Below, one piece after another: positions 7,767-16,027 of a stretch of DNA of 24,649 bases. The stretch covers positions 1-24,649 of the forward strand of contig DNZD01000073.1 in assembly GCA_003504855.1 (NCBI GenBank), written 5' to 3'. Source of the DNA: Cytophagales bacterium. GTDB taxonomy: Bacteria; Bacteroidota; Bacteroidia; Cytophagales; Cyclobacteriaceae. Positions within the stretch are counted from its first letter, which is position 1; every line of letters starts with the position of its first letter. The notes beneath the pieces were generated by a model. That model was not told where the DNA came from and searched no databases. It saw only the letters and a program-made list of their open reading frames with translations. The position numbers and the translations under genes are program-made.

Positions 7767-7797
7767 AAAAGGGAACCTTAATCGGGTTCCCTTTTTT
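7767..7797. terminator. Bidirectional intrinsic terminator between gldN and uvrC
   Basis: The arm AAAAGGGAACC (7767-7777) pairs with GGTTCCCTTTT (7785-7795) around a 7-base loop, followed by a T-run to 7797 on the + strand. On the - strand the run is shorter (TTTT from 7770-7767). The 3' half of the hairpin also encodes the last residues of UvrC (KREPD and stop), so uvrC coding and the terminator share bases. It serves the gld operon well and the uvrC operon more weakly. Confidence 0.8.
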
Positions 7798-9577
7798 GTT
7801 GCCAGGCTATTACGTGAGCCGCTTTACTTTTGCCCAATAGAGATTCCAGTTCCTCGAAACTCGCCTCTTTCAGTTTTTTCGCCGATTTGAAAGTGCTTAG
7901 CAGCAAGTTCGCTGTCTTTTGCCCTATGCCGGGTATGTTGTCCATCTCAGAGTCAAGGTTGTTGCTGCTTCGCTTCAGGCGATGGAAGGTAATAGCGAAT
8001 CGGTGTGCTTCATCACGGATTTGTTGGATGAGCAGCAGACTGGGAGATTTCTTTCCAATGTGTAGTGGCAGAGGGTCGTGTGGGTAGTAGATTTCCTCTA
8101 GTCGTTTCGCAATACCGATAATGGGTATTCGGCCATAAAGGTTTAGTTCCTTGAGCACGTCAACTGCGCTGCTAAGTTGACCTTTGCCACCGTCAACGAT
8201 GATCAGGTTGGGCAGTTCTGCATTTTCGTCCAAAAGCCTGCGGTAGCGACGACCTACAATTTCTTTCATCGAGGCGAAGTCGTCAGGTCCCTCAACGGTT
8301 TTGATGTTGAAATGTCGGTAGCCTTTCTTGTCTGGCCTGCCGTCTACGAAACGAACCATCGAGGCGACTGGATGGGTGCCTTGGAGATTGGAGTTATCAA
8401 AGCACTCAATAATCCGTGGCATTTTGAGCAGCTGCAGGTCTTGCTGAAGTCCGCGGATGAGTGATTCGTTTTTAAATTTTTTCTCCTCTTTCGCAATTTC
8501 CTTCTTGCCCTTAAGAAAGAGCACGTTCTTGAGGGAGAGATCCACCAGTTTCTTTTTGTCGCCTATTTGAGGGACCACATTTTCAAAGGATGGATCCGCA
8601 ACAGGTAGTGCGACGTTGGTATAAACTATGGGGTGTGTGCTTTGTGTTTCAGTTCGGAGTTGCTGCGTGACGAGCCCCAGGATTTCATCGTCTGTTTCCT
8701 CCAATTTCTTTTTTACCTCAACGTTTCTTGAAAAGATGATCGCCCCTTCACGAACCTGCATGAAGTTGACGAAAGCGTCGGTAGCGCTGCTGGTGATGGT
8801 TACTACGTCTATGTCTGTGAGTTTGCGATTTACCACCAATGACTTGGCCTGGAACTTTTCGAGGAGCACCAGTTTGTGCTTGTAGAATTCTGCGCGTTCA
8901 TAATTCAATGTTTGTGCGCTGGCATTCATTTGTGTGGTGAAATATTCTTCCACCACCGTGAGATTTCCCTTGAGGATGCTCCGTGCCATTTTGATTTCAT
9001 CCTGGTAGGCCTGTTCTTCCTGTGCACCAACGCAGGGACCTTTACAGTTTCCGAGATGGTATTCCAGACATACTTTGAATTTGCCTTTGGCTATGTTTTC
9101 GTCACTCAGCAGCAGATTGCAGGTACGAATGGAATACAGCTTTCGCACTAATTCCAGTACGCTTTTCATGGAAACTACGCTGCTGTATGGGCCAAAGTAC
9201 TCTCCCTGTCTGGCGATGTATTTCCGGGTTGATATAATGCGTGGGAAGCGTTCGTTGAGTATGCAGAGGTAAGGAAAGGTTTTGTCGTCTTTAAGGAGGA
9301 TATTGTATTTGGGTTGGTTTTGCTTGATGAAATTATTTTCCATCAGCAGGGCATCGAATTCGGTGTTGGCCAGGGTGAATTCTATCCTGTTAATTTCAGA
9401 GACGAGTTTTTCGGTTTTGCGGTTGTATTGTGATTGCTTGTTGAAGTAGCTGCCTACTCGCTTCCGGAGGCTCTTGGCTTTACCGACATAGATCAGTACA
9501 TCTTCGCGATTATAGAAACGATAGATCCCTGGTGAATCAGGTAGTGTAGCGATCGTTTCTTTCAGGGCATCAGACAT
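7778..9577 (-). CDS. uvrC: UvrABC system endonuclease subunit UvrC
   Basis: The 599-residue protein has the full UvrC domain order. A GIY-YIG nuclease (residues about 12-90: PGIYRFY, IYVGKAKSLRKRV) makes the 3' cut. Four cysteines at 153, 170, 178 and 182 have spacing like the iron-sulfur site of Escherichia coli UvrC. A UvrB-binding UVR region lies near 200-245. The RNase-H-like 5' nuclease includes ECFDNSNLQG (Asp394), LIIVDGGKGQLSS (Asp462) and RDEAHRFAITFHR. Helix-hairpin-helix DNA binding is at about 545-595 (IPGIGQKTANLLL). It acts in nucleotide excision repair with UvrA and UvrB, which are not in the window. The ATG lies 2 bases after the stop of the penicillin-binding protein gene, so translation is probably coupled. 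The 3' end overlaps the shared terminator. Confidence 0.96.
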   Translation of the reverse strand: MSDALKETIATLPDSPGIYRFYNREDVLIYVGKAKSLRKRVGSYFNKQSQYNRKTEKLVSEINRIEFTLANTEFDALLMENNFIKQNQPKYNILLKDDKTFPYLCILNERFPRIISTRKYIARQGEYFGPYSSVVSMKSVLELVRKLYSIRTCNLLLSDENIAKGKFKVCLEYHLGNCKGPCVGAQEEQAYQDEIKMARSILKGNLTVVEEYFTTQMNASAQTLNYERAEFYKHKLVLLEKFQAKSLVVNRKLTDIDVVTITSSATDAFVNFMQVREGAIIFSRNVEVKKKLEETDDEILGLVTQQLRTETQSTHPIVYTNVALPVADPSFENVVPQIGDKKKLVDLSLKNVLFLKGKKEIAKEEKKFKNESLIRGLQQDLQLLKMPRIIECFDNSNLQGTHPVASMVRFVDGRPDKKGYRHFNIKTVEGPDDFASMKEIVGRRYRRLLDENAELPNLIIVDGGKGQLSSAVDVLKELNLYGRIPIIGIAKRLEEIYYPHDPLPLHIGKKSPSLLLIQQIRDEAHRFAITFHRLKRSSNNLDSEMDNIPGIGQKTANLLLSTFKSAKKLKEASFEELESLLGKSKAAHVIAWQQKREPD

Positions 9578-9579
9578 CT

Positions 9580-11907
9580 TTAGTTTCTGATCTCCCAGGG
9601 TTTTTCGTCGAGTTTGATTGAATCGGGTGCTTCCAGTTTAGAGCAATCCAGGGATATGTCAAGGCCGGAATGAGGTGTTTTGAATTTTCCTTTTACTATG
9701 CCAGTCTTCGGATCTGCATAAGCCTTGAGCATGTATTTGTCCCAAATGGGGCGTGCGGTACGGCCGCCTTGGCCGAATACCCAAGAAGGAAAGTGAACGA
9801 AACGTTCGTCTCCGCCAACCCAAATTCCAGTTACAAGGTCGTGTGTCACTCCCATAAACCATCCGTCTGACGCCTGGTTGGTGGTGCCGGTTTTCGCACC
9901 GATTTCATTGTCTTTGCGGAGCTCTGCCGACATATAGTGTGATGTGCCGCCTTCATCCTCTACACCGCCACGCAGCATGTAAATCATTTTATAGGCTGTT
10001 TGGTCGCTGATAGCTTGTCTTGTTTTGGGAACGAAATTGGCAATGACGTTGCCGTTCTTATCTTCTATTCGTGTGATGTAGAATGGCTCCGTGTGAATTC
10101 CTTGATTCACGAACGTGCTATAGGCACCCACCATTTCAAACAAGGAAACATCACTTACTCCAAGGCACAAGGACGGCACGGGATCAAGGTCACTGGTAAC
10201 ACCAATGCGATGCGCAAATTCGACAACATTTTCTTCCCCTAATGCCTTCATCATTTGCGCGGTAATACTATTTACGGAGCGGGCCATAGCCTGACGAATG
10301 GTCATCTTCTCCCCATTTCCTCGTTTGCCATCTGAGTTGGGTGGATACCAAACGCCGCCAGAAACTTTAAAACTGGGAGATATATCTTCCAATACGTAAC
10401 AGGGTGTATAGCCGGATTCCATGGCAAGGCCGTAGATGAAAGGCTTGAAAGTGGAGCCGGGTTGCCGGCGACCTTGCTTAACGTGGTCGTACTTGAAATA
10501 CTTGTAATTGTAGCCACCCACCCAGGCTTTGATGTGGCCGGTGTTCGGATCCATCGACATTAGACCCGTTTGAAGGAAGCGCTTATAATAAGCCAGAGAG
10601 TCCATGGAACTGAAAAGGGTATCTCTTTCTCCTCCCCAGGTAAAAATGGTCATTGGCTTCTTGAGGTTAAGCATGATTCTTACGGAATCATTTTTCTCTC
10701 CGTATTTGGCCACGAGATTTTTGTATGCATCCGTTCCTTTAATTCTCATTTTAAGAAAACCCGGAATTTCTTTCCAATCCTCATCCACCCAGGGGTTGCG
10801 TCCTTTCCATTGTTCAGTGAAGTCAGTCTGCAGTTTTTTCATGTGCTCAAGCACAGCCTCTTCAGCATACTTCTGCAGACGGCTGTCGATGGTGGTGTAA
10901 ATCTTGAGCCCTGAGTTCCATAGGTCCAGCCCGCGCTCGGCGCAAAAAGTCATCAGGTAGTTGGTGATCACCGTACGGAAATAGGTGGCCATCCCTTCGT
11001 TTTGATTTTGTAACCGGAAATTAAGTCCGAGTTCGAGCCCGCAAATGGAGTCGTATTTTGCGCGGGTATCGAGTTTATAGCCGGCGGCATAGATTTTAGA
11101 AAGCACTTCGTTCCGCTTTAGAAAAGCATTTTCTGGATGCCGGAGTGGGTTGAACAATGTCGGATTTTGGAGCATGCCCACGAGCATGGCAGACTCTTGC
11201 AGGTTTAAGCTATCTGGCGGTTTATTAAAATAGGTTTCGCTCGCCACCTTAATTCCGTAGCTATTGTTGCTGAACTCGGCGGTATTTAAATACATCGCAA
11301 TGATTTCCTGTTTGGTGAAATTGTGCTCCAAATCCAGGGAAATGATCCACTCCTTTGTCTTTTGCACAACACGCCTGGGGATACGACCCAATTTGGCGAT
11401 TGAACCATCCAGCGATTGGTCTGGATTCCGGGTATACAGGTTCTTGGCTAATTGTTGGGTAATTGTACTGCCGCCACCTGCCGGATCCAGGCGTATGAGC
11501 CCCCAGCCAACACGGAGAAATGCGATAAAGTCCAGCCCGGAATGATTGTAAAATCGTCGGTCTTCAGACAACACCAGGGTGTTGACCAGGTCATCAGACA
11601 ATTCTTCAAAATCGACCTGACTCCGGTTGAAGCGGAAATAGCGACCCAGGGAAACGCTGTCTGCTGAAATCAACTCGGATGATAAATCATTCGAAGGATT
11701 CTCTACATCTGCGAGGCTTGGCATTCCACCAAAAAGCCCAAAGAGGTCGATTTTTACCGTATAGACGTATAGGGGAAGACCCAGCAGGAAGCTAAAGAAC
11801 AGTATCCAGCACCAGGCAATAACCTTTTTAAACCACGGTCGCCGGACCGCGAGCAGATCATTGATTTTGTTTTTGATAGTGTTTGTCGAAGAAGCTGAGG
11901 TACTCAT
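9580..11907 (-). CDS. Class A penicillin-binding protein (PBP1A-type)
   Basis: The ATG at 11907 gives 775 residues; the codon just upstream is TTG and is not needed. A cytoplasmic N-terminus is followed by one membrane helix (about 29-50). The GT51 glycosyltransferase domain carries LSEDRRFYNHSGLD with catalytic Glu115 and GGGSTITQQLAKNL (144 on). The transpeptidase domain carries all three penicillin-binding motifs: S485-TF-K488, S544-V-N546 and K672-T-G674. The protein therefore both polymerises and cross-links peptidoglycan. It overlaps the 3' end of sprE by 50 bases and abuts uvrC, so all three are likely one transcript. The family is often annotated pbp1A or mrcA in this phylum. The exact paralogue cannot be settled here, so no symbol is given. 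Confidence 0.94.
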   Translation of the reverse strand: MSTSASSTNTIKNKINDLLAVRRPWFKKVIAWCWILFFSFLLGLPLYVYTVKIDLFGLFGGMPSLADVENPSNDLSSELISADSVSLGRYFRFNRSQVDFEELSDDLVNTLVLSEDRRFYNHSGLDFIAFLRVGWGLIRLDPAGGGSTITQQLAKNLYTRNPDQSLDGSIAKLGRIPRRVVQKTKEWIISLDLEHNFTKQEIIAMYLNTAEFSNNSYGIKVASETYFNKPPDSLNLQESAMLVGMLQNPTLFNPLRHPENAFLKRNEVLSKIYAAGYKLDTRAKYDSICGLELGLNFRLQNQNEGMATYFRTVITNYLMTFCAERGLDLWNSGLKIYTTIDSRLQKYAEEAVLEHMKKLQTDFTEQWKGRNPWVDEDWKEIPGFLKMRIKGTDAYKNLVAKYGEKNDSVRIMLNLKKPMTIFTWGGERDTLFSSMDSLAYYKRFLQTGLMSMDPNTGHIKAWVGGYNYKYFKYDHVKQGRRQPGSTFKPFIYGLAMESGYTPCYVLEDISPSFKVSGGVWYPPNSDGKRGNGEKMTIRQAMARSVNSITAQMMKALGEENVVEFAHRIGVTSDLDPVPSLCLGVSDVSLFEMVGAYSTFVNQGIHTEPFYITRIEDKNGNVIANFVPKTRQAISDQTAYKMIYMLRGGVEDEGGTSHYMSAELRKDNEIGAKTGTTNQASDGWFMGVTHDLVTGIWVGGDERFVHFPSWVFGQGGRTARPIWDKYMLKAYADPKTGIVKGKFKTPHSGLDISLDCSKLEAPDSIKLDEKPWEIRN

Positions 11908-14449
11908 CAAGCGCCTTGTTGCGGTAGAAGATATTGAAATTATCCTTGGTTATAACAAAGTTATGGAAATTTAGCACCGAAAAGGTCTTTCCGTTCGCTA
12001 AGGCACCTCTGAAATGGTTAAAGTACTCCAGGGCATCGGTCTTGTTGGGAAAGTTGCCAACGAAGGTTAATGCGTAGTTCTCGTTATAGATCAGATTACT
12101 TGTTTCCAGTTTCCGACTCTTGTAATTATCCCGATTGAATTTTTCAAGCGCATCGGTGACTGGTACGCTTACCTTATCAGTATACCGATGCACAATGACA
12201 AAGTAGTGGGGTTCATCGAAAGAAGGGGAAAACCGAATCCCCTTGGACCTTTCTGTTTTCTCGACAAAGGTTCTGGAGCTGGCCAGCAGGGTTTCTGCAT
12301 ACTTACGGACACCCGCGTCAGGATACTTGCGGATAAACTCGTCGAGTTCAAACTGATAGCGGGTAACATCTTCGGTCCTACCGGTAATGAGAATTTGAAG
12401 CAACTCCAGTTGCGGTGAAAAGGCCGTTGTCCCCAGTAGCTTGGCCTGTTGGATCATTTCCTGAGCACCACGCAAATTCTTTGTTTGGACCGCCTGGTAA
12501 GCTTCTTTATAAATCAACTTCTGTTTCTCCTGCGCTACACTGGTTTCTTTCAGGTAATCTGGGTTTAACAGAATCCTGGTGTAGGTCGAATTGGGGTATT
12601 CGTCTTTGAGTTGTTGGGCCAAAACCCTTACCTGATCATCTCCTCTTTCTTTGTGAATGAGATACAGTTTATACAATACTTCCGGCTTGTATCGTGATCG
12701 CGGAAACCGTTCAAGTAACTGCTCATAGGAGCCTTGTGCATTTTCCTTTTCCATCAACTGGAAATAGTAGAGGTCTCCAAGTTTAAAATAGGCCTCTTCG
12801 ATCTTGGCGAGCGACTGCTTTTTCAGCGTATCGGTTCTCGGTAACTGAGCCAACAGGCCTTTGAAGGCACTTAGCGCAGCACTGACCTTAGAGGCCTTTT
12901 TTTCTTCTTGTACTGGTCCTTTGGTTGGGGTGACTTCCCCTGATGCGGTTAGGGGCGTGGATGGACCGGCACCGGATTTAGTGGACCGTCTCCAGTTGTC
13001 TTCAAGGGGAATATTGCCCCAAATTCGCTGAAATTCGGATTGTCCGGAGCCAACGGCAGATGGATTTCCAAAGTACCAATCTGTTGTGCTGGTAGACTCC
13101 GTCTGGTACAGGCTACTGCTGGAACCCGTAAATCCTTCCTCGCTGGAGCGCTTTTTCTTTTTCTTCTTCTTTCCGTCAGCTACGGTTTCTCGGGACGCGA
13201 ATAAGGAATCAATCTTTTTATGGATCAATGCCGTATCCATAACTGACATCCGAAGCAAACTGTCTTGCAAGGTGATGGCTTCGGTGTATTTGACGAACTC
13301 ACCCAGAATTTCATGACGTTTCTTTATCGCATCGTAGTTTTCGAATTCCTTAGGCAGGGTGGTCAGGGCGCTATCATAGTAGACTTTTGCCGGCGTGAAC
13401 TTTTTAAGAGAATCAAAGTACAATTGTCCAATCCGTAAGAATGCACTTCCCTGGATACGCTTGTTCTTGCCAGCGTGTGCTGACCGCTTATACTCTTCAA
13501 TGGCTTCAGGCACATTGCCTTGTTTACGCTCAAACTCTCCAAGCTCGTAATAAATTTTGTCCTTAAACTCCTGATTCTTGGTATCAGCAAGAAGTTTCTC
13601 GAATTGCTTCCTCACCGTACGGACGTTGCGCGAGTTATCCAGCCGTGCCACCTGAGCGAGATTCAGGCGTGCATAGAAATCAATTTCATATTCCGGATTT
13701 GTCGCCAGGCATTTACGATAGTAATTGTAAGCTTCAGAACTGAATCCAAGCTTTTGATAGACCTGGCCAATAATAAAATAAATTCTTCCCTTGCGATCAC
13801 TCCGACCCAGAAGGGAGTCGGTGCGCGTCAGGTTGCGCACCATGTTGTCATAGTCTTGCCGCACCTGATAGTAGTAGGCTTTTTCGAGGTAAAGATTCTT
13901 TGCGTTGACCCGGTTTAGCTTTTCTTTCTCCAGAAATTGAAATGCTTCTTCTGCTTTTTCGTATTCACCCTGTTCTGTGAAGGTGCGGACCAGATGAACC
14001 AGGGCGCGGTGCCTCAATGGAGCATCGTGGCTCTTGGTATTGGCATATTTAAAAGTTTGAATGGCATTCTGGAAATCGCAATCATAGAGCCGTGCGAGGC
14101 CTACCAATACGTAATTGTCATCCACCCATCGACTGTTGGGGTGACGCTGAATCGAGATGGACGCCATTTTGATAATTTCCTCGGTGTCCTTGCGATAAGT
14201 CTTGGCCAGGTTGGTGTCCAGTTTGGGAAATAGCCGAAGGATTTGATTTGGGTCGTCATCGAGGCTCTTCAGAATCGCTTTTTCCACTTCGCGTGTCTTC
14301 TCCCGGGCGTAGAAATAACCATTGAAATGGGCGGTGGTATTGTGGAAAACGTCGCCGGCAATGGTGTTTTGGTTAGAGGAGCAGCGCCACCAGAGCCCGG
14401 CTGAGAGGACCAGCAAGGCAGACAGGAGGGGGGGGCGGCCGAACTTCAT
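11858..14449 (-). CDS. sprE: SprE/PorW-type gliding and T9SS lipoprotein with TPR repeats
   Basis: The 863-residue protein has an N-terminal hydrophobic signal and a Cys at residue 23 followed by SSN, as in a lipoprotein. The preceding residues (L-W-W-R) are a poor lipobox, so lipidation is uncertain. The next stretch (NTTAHFNGYFYAREK) and the long array of helical TPR-like repeats (about 55-390, again 520-720) fit SprE of Flavobacterium and PorW of Porphyromonas, needed for T9SS function and linking motor to translocon. A low-complexity region (about 420-520) has seven lysines (427-433) and then the conserved block WYFGNPSAVGSG with WGNIPLEDNWRRS. The C-terminal 120 residues (EPHYFVIVHRY, YALTFVGNFPNKTDALEYF) are typical of the family. 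A C8 run lies in codons 5-8. It heads the unit with the penicillin-binding protein and uvrC genes. Confidence 0.82.
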   Translation of the reverse strand: MKFGRPPLLSALLVLSAGLWWRCSSNQNTIAGDVFHNTTAHFNGYFYAREKTREVEKAILKSLDDDPNQILRLFPKLDTNLAKTYRKDTEEIIKMASISIQRHPNSRWVDDNYVLVGLARLYDCDFQNAIQTFKYANTKSHDAPLRHRALVHLVRTFTEQGEYEKAEEAFQFLEKEKLNRVNAKNLYLEKAYYYQVRQDYDNMVRNLTRTDSLLGRSDRKGRIYFIIGQVYQKLGFSSEAYNYYRKCLATNPEYEIDFYARLNLAQVARLDNSRNVRTVRKQFEKLLADTKNQEFKDKIYYELGEFERKQGNVPEAIEEYKRSAHAGKNKRIQGSAFLRIGQLYFDSLKKFTPAKVYYDSALTTLPKEFENYDAIKKRHEILGEFVKYTEAITLQDSLLRMSVMDTALIHKKIDSLFASRETVADGKKKKKKKRSSEEGFTGSSSSLYQTESTSTTDWYFGNPSAVGSGQSEFQRIWGNIPLEDNWRRSTKSGAGPSTPLTASGEVTPTKGPVQEEKKASKVSAALSAFKGLLAQLPRTDTLKKQSLAKIEEAYFKLGDLYYFQLMEKENAQGSYEQLLERFPRSRYKPEVLYKLYLIHKERGDDQVRVLAQQLKDEYPNSTYTRILLNPDYLKETSVAQEKQKLIYKEAYQAVQTKNLRGAQEMIQQAKLLGTTAFSPQLELLQILITGRTEDVTRYQFELDEFIRKYPDAGVRKYAETLLASSRTFVEKTERSKGIRFSPSFDEPHYFVIVHRYTDKVSVPVTDALEKFNRDNYKSRKLETSNLIYNENYALTFVGNFPNKTDALEYFNHFRGALANGKTFSVLNFHNFVITKDNFNIFYRNKALDEYLSFFDKHYQKQNQ
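14428..14435 (-). repeat. C8 homopolymer in codons 5-8 of sprE
   Basis: Eight G on the + strand (C on the coding strand) lie 15 bases inside the start of sprE, encoding Arg-Pro-Pro-Leu. Gain or loss of one base would abolish the protein immediately after initiation. Such tracts can slip, but no variation can be seen in a single sequence. Confidence 0.9.
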
Positions 14450-14465
14450 GAAAGAGTTTGAATTA

Positions 14466-14473
14466 CAAACGTA
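14466..14473 (-). promoter_or_regulatory. TAnnTTTG -7 box for sprE
   Basis: On the - strand TACGTTTG fits the Bacteroidota -7 consensus and ends 16 bases before the sprE ATG. A TTG lies upstream with a spacer of about 13 bases, shorter than usual. Together with the box at 14512-14519 on the other strand, it makes the 72-bp gap a divergent promoter region. Confidence 0.45.
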
Positions 14474-14511
14474 AAAAACAGATTTTCAATATTATAATCG
14501 CCCGGAATATC

Positions 14512-14519
14512 TAATTTTG
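14512..14519 (+). promoter_or_regulatory. TAnnTTTG -7 box for the M23 peptidase gene
   Basis: TAATTTTG fits the -7 consensus and ends 2 bases before the GTG at 14522. If it is used, transcription starts at or just after that GTG, which would make the mRNA leaderless or move the true start to the TTG at 14537. No clear -33 TTG is seen. Confidence 0.4.
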
Positions 14520-14521
14520 TA

Positions 14522-15403
14522 GTGTTTGGACTGCCCTTGAAGCCTAAAAAAACCATATCAGAGCGACTCTCCGCCAGGTACCAGATGGTAATCCGGAGCG
14601 AGGAGAGCCTGGAGGAGACTTCCAGCCTGGGATTTACCTATGCCAAGATTCTGGTATTTTCCATCGTGCTGTTTGTGGTGTTGTTTATTGGCAGCCTGTT
14701 TTTGGCACAGACCTTACTGGCCAAGTGGTTTGATCCGCGCTATGCGCACCGGGAGGCAAACAAGAAGATAGACTTGCTCGTACGACGTTTTGACTCGCTG
14801 GCGGTAGAAGAGCAAAACAAGGCGGAATTCATCGCCAATGTGAAGCGCATATTTAACGGCGACACGTTGGGAGGAGCGTATAATCCGGAAGAGGCATTGC
14901 GTCAGCAGGACAAACCCATAAAGCCAGTGAGCAGTATGAAGCTCGCTGCATCTGACTCTCAATTCCGCAAGAGCTTCGAACAATCGGAATTGTCGCTGGT
15001 CGCCCTGACAGGTAGTAAGTATCGCGAACTGCGGGAGACATTTTTCTTTACACCGTTAACGGGTGTAATCTCCGACCGCTATGATGTGAAGAAGGGCCAT
15101 TATGGTATTGATATTGTGGCGAAGACCAACGAGCCTGTAAAGTGTATTGCAGATGGAACGGTGATTATGGCGTCCTGGACACAGGATGCGGGTTATGTGA
15201 TTGCCATTCAACACCGGGGTAACCTGATCTCGGTCTTCAAGCACAATGCCGAACTATTAAAAAAAGTAGGTAGTTTTGTTAACGCCGGTGAAATCATCTC
15301 TATAGTTGGCAACAGTGGAGAAATGACCGATGGTCCACACCTTCATTTTGAGTTGTGGTACAATGGCAATTCACTGAACCCGGAAGAATTCGTCACTTTT
15401 TAA
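14522..15403 (+). CDS. Membrane-anchored M23 (LytM-type) peptidoglycan endopeptidase
   Basis: The protein has 293 residues from GTG. A basic cytoplasmic N-terminus (ISERLSARYQMVIRSEESLEE) is shared with Bacteroidota M23 proteins. One membrane helix (about 43-64) and a short coiled-coil-like linker (75-110) follow. The zinc peptidase domain (about 170-293) has the full metal-site signature: His193 and Asp197 in HYGID, and His273 and His275 in PHLHFELW, with His241 in FKHN as an extra active-site candidate. It should cut peptide cross-links of peptidoglycan from the periplasmic side of the inner membrane. The start is uncertain: TTG at 14537 gives MKPKKTISERL, fits the family equally well and leaves room for a leader after the -7 box. 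The bactofilin gene begins 11 bases after its stop, suggesting a joint role in cell shape. Confidence 0.88.
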   Translation: MFGLPLKPKKTISERLSARYQMVIRSEESLEETSSLGFTYAKILVFSIVLFVVLFIGSLFLAQTLLAKWFDPRYAHREANKKIDLLVRRFDSLAVEEQNKAEFIANVKRIFNGDTLGGAYNPEEALRQQDKPIKPVSSMKLAASDSQFRKSFEQSELSLVALTGSKYRELRETFFFTPLTGVISDRYDVKKGHYGIDIVAKTNEPVKCIADGTVIMASWTQDAGYVIAIQHRGNLISVFKHNAELLKKVGSFVNAGEIISIVGNSGEMTDGPHLHFELWYNGNSLNPEEFVTF

Positions 15404-15414
15404 AGCCAAACAGC

Positions 15415-15840
15415 ATGTTTACAACAAAAGAAGAAAAGAAGGCCGCTGAAGAAATCAGCAACTCCAGCAACGTTATTGGTAAGGGCACCATTCTGGAAGG
15501 CAATATTGAAACATACGGTAATATTCGCATTGAAGGCCGTGTTCATGGTAATGTTAAGTCCAAATCAAAAATTGCTTTAGGCCACTCAAGCCATATCGAT
15601 GGAAATATTACGGCCCAAAATGCCGATATTGAAGGTGGAGTAAAAGGCAAAATTGAAATCTCCGAGACCTTAGTTCTCAAGGCGACCGCCGTTGTACAGG
15701 GAGACATCATTACCGGTAAGCTGGTGGTTGAGCCAGGAGCCGTATTCAATGGTAGCTGCAAAATGGGTGCGGCCATAAAAGACATCATGTCTGCTGAAAA
15801 TGGACAAGCGCACGCCCTCAGGACCGCAGAAGCCGGATAA
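15415..15840 (+). CDS. Bactofilin (polymer-forming cytoskeletal protein)
   Basis: The 141-residue protein starts at the ATG at 15415; longer open frame upstream lies inside the M23 gene and has no family character. A polar N-terminal tail (about 1-25) precedes the bactofilin core, a right-handed beta-helix seen as repeated short turns: GTILEGNIETYGNIRIEG, VHGNVKSKSKIALG, SHIDGNITAQNADIEG, VKGKIEISETLVLKATA, VVQGDIITGKLVVEPG and AVFNGSC. Bactofilins assemble without nucleotide into filaments on the inner membrane and often recruit wall enzymes, notably M23 peptidases. The upstream neighbour is such an enzyme. The last 41 bases overlap the start of atpZ in another frame, so it may share a transcript with the ATP synthase genes. 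Confidence 0.92.
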   Translation: MFTTKEEKKAAEEISNSSNVIGKGTILEGNIETYGNIRIEGRVHGNVKSKSKIALGHSSHIDGNITAQNADIEGGVKGKIEISETLVLKATAVVQGDIITGKLVVEPGAVFNGSCKMGAAIKDIMSAENGQAHALRTAEAG

Positions 15841-16027
15841 CGCTTACCTCCGCTACGGCAACTTTGCATTTCAATTGTTGGGTGGGATAGGTCTTGGCGG
15901 ATGGATAGGCTATCGGCTGGACAAATACCTGAACCTGACTTTCCCCGTATTCCTGATGCTGTTCGTCATGCTGATACTGGGAGCGATGATTTTTCAGATG
16001 TATAAGCAACTGAACGAAAACAAATGA
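15800..16027 (+). CDS. atpZ: AtpZ/AtpI-family small membrane protein
   Basis: The 75-residue protein has two predicted membrane helices (about 22-41 and 47-66) and the glycine-rich block QLLGGIGLGGWIGYRLDKYL seen in AtpZ/AtpI-type proteins encoded at the front of ATP synthase operons. The family is linked to c-ring assembly and, in some bacteria, to Mg or Ca transport together with AtpI. The ATG at 15800 lies inside the bactofilin gene (41-base overlap), and the TGA overlaps the next ATG as ATGA. Translational coupling on both sides is likely. Confidence 0.8.
   Translation: MDKRTPSGPQKPDNAYLRYGNFAFQLLGGIGLGGWIGYRLDKYLNLTFPVFLMLFVMLILGAMIFQMYKQLNENK

Noticed and set aside
13086..13316. + strand frame encoding a run of seven Phe
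   Set aside because: It is the antisense image of the poly-lysine tract of SprE, not a membrane peptide.
15355..15414. Longer bactofilin start upstream of 15415
   Set aside because: The extra 20 codons lie inside the M23 peptidase gene and do not resemble a bactofilin tail. The ATG at 15415 has a normal spacing of 11 bases after the previous stop.
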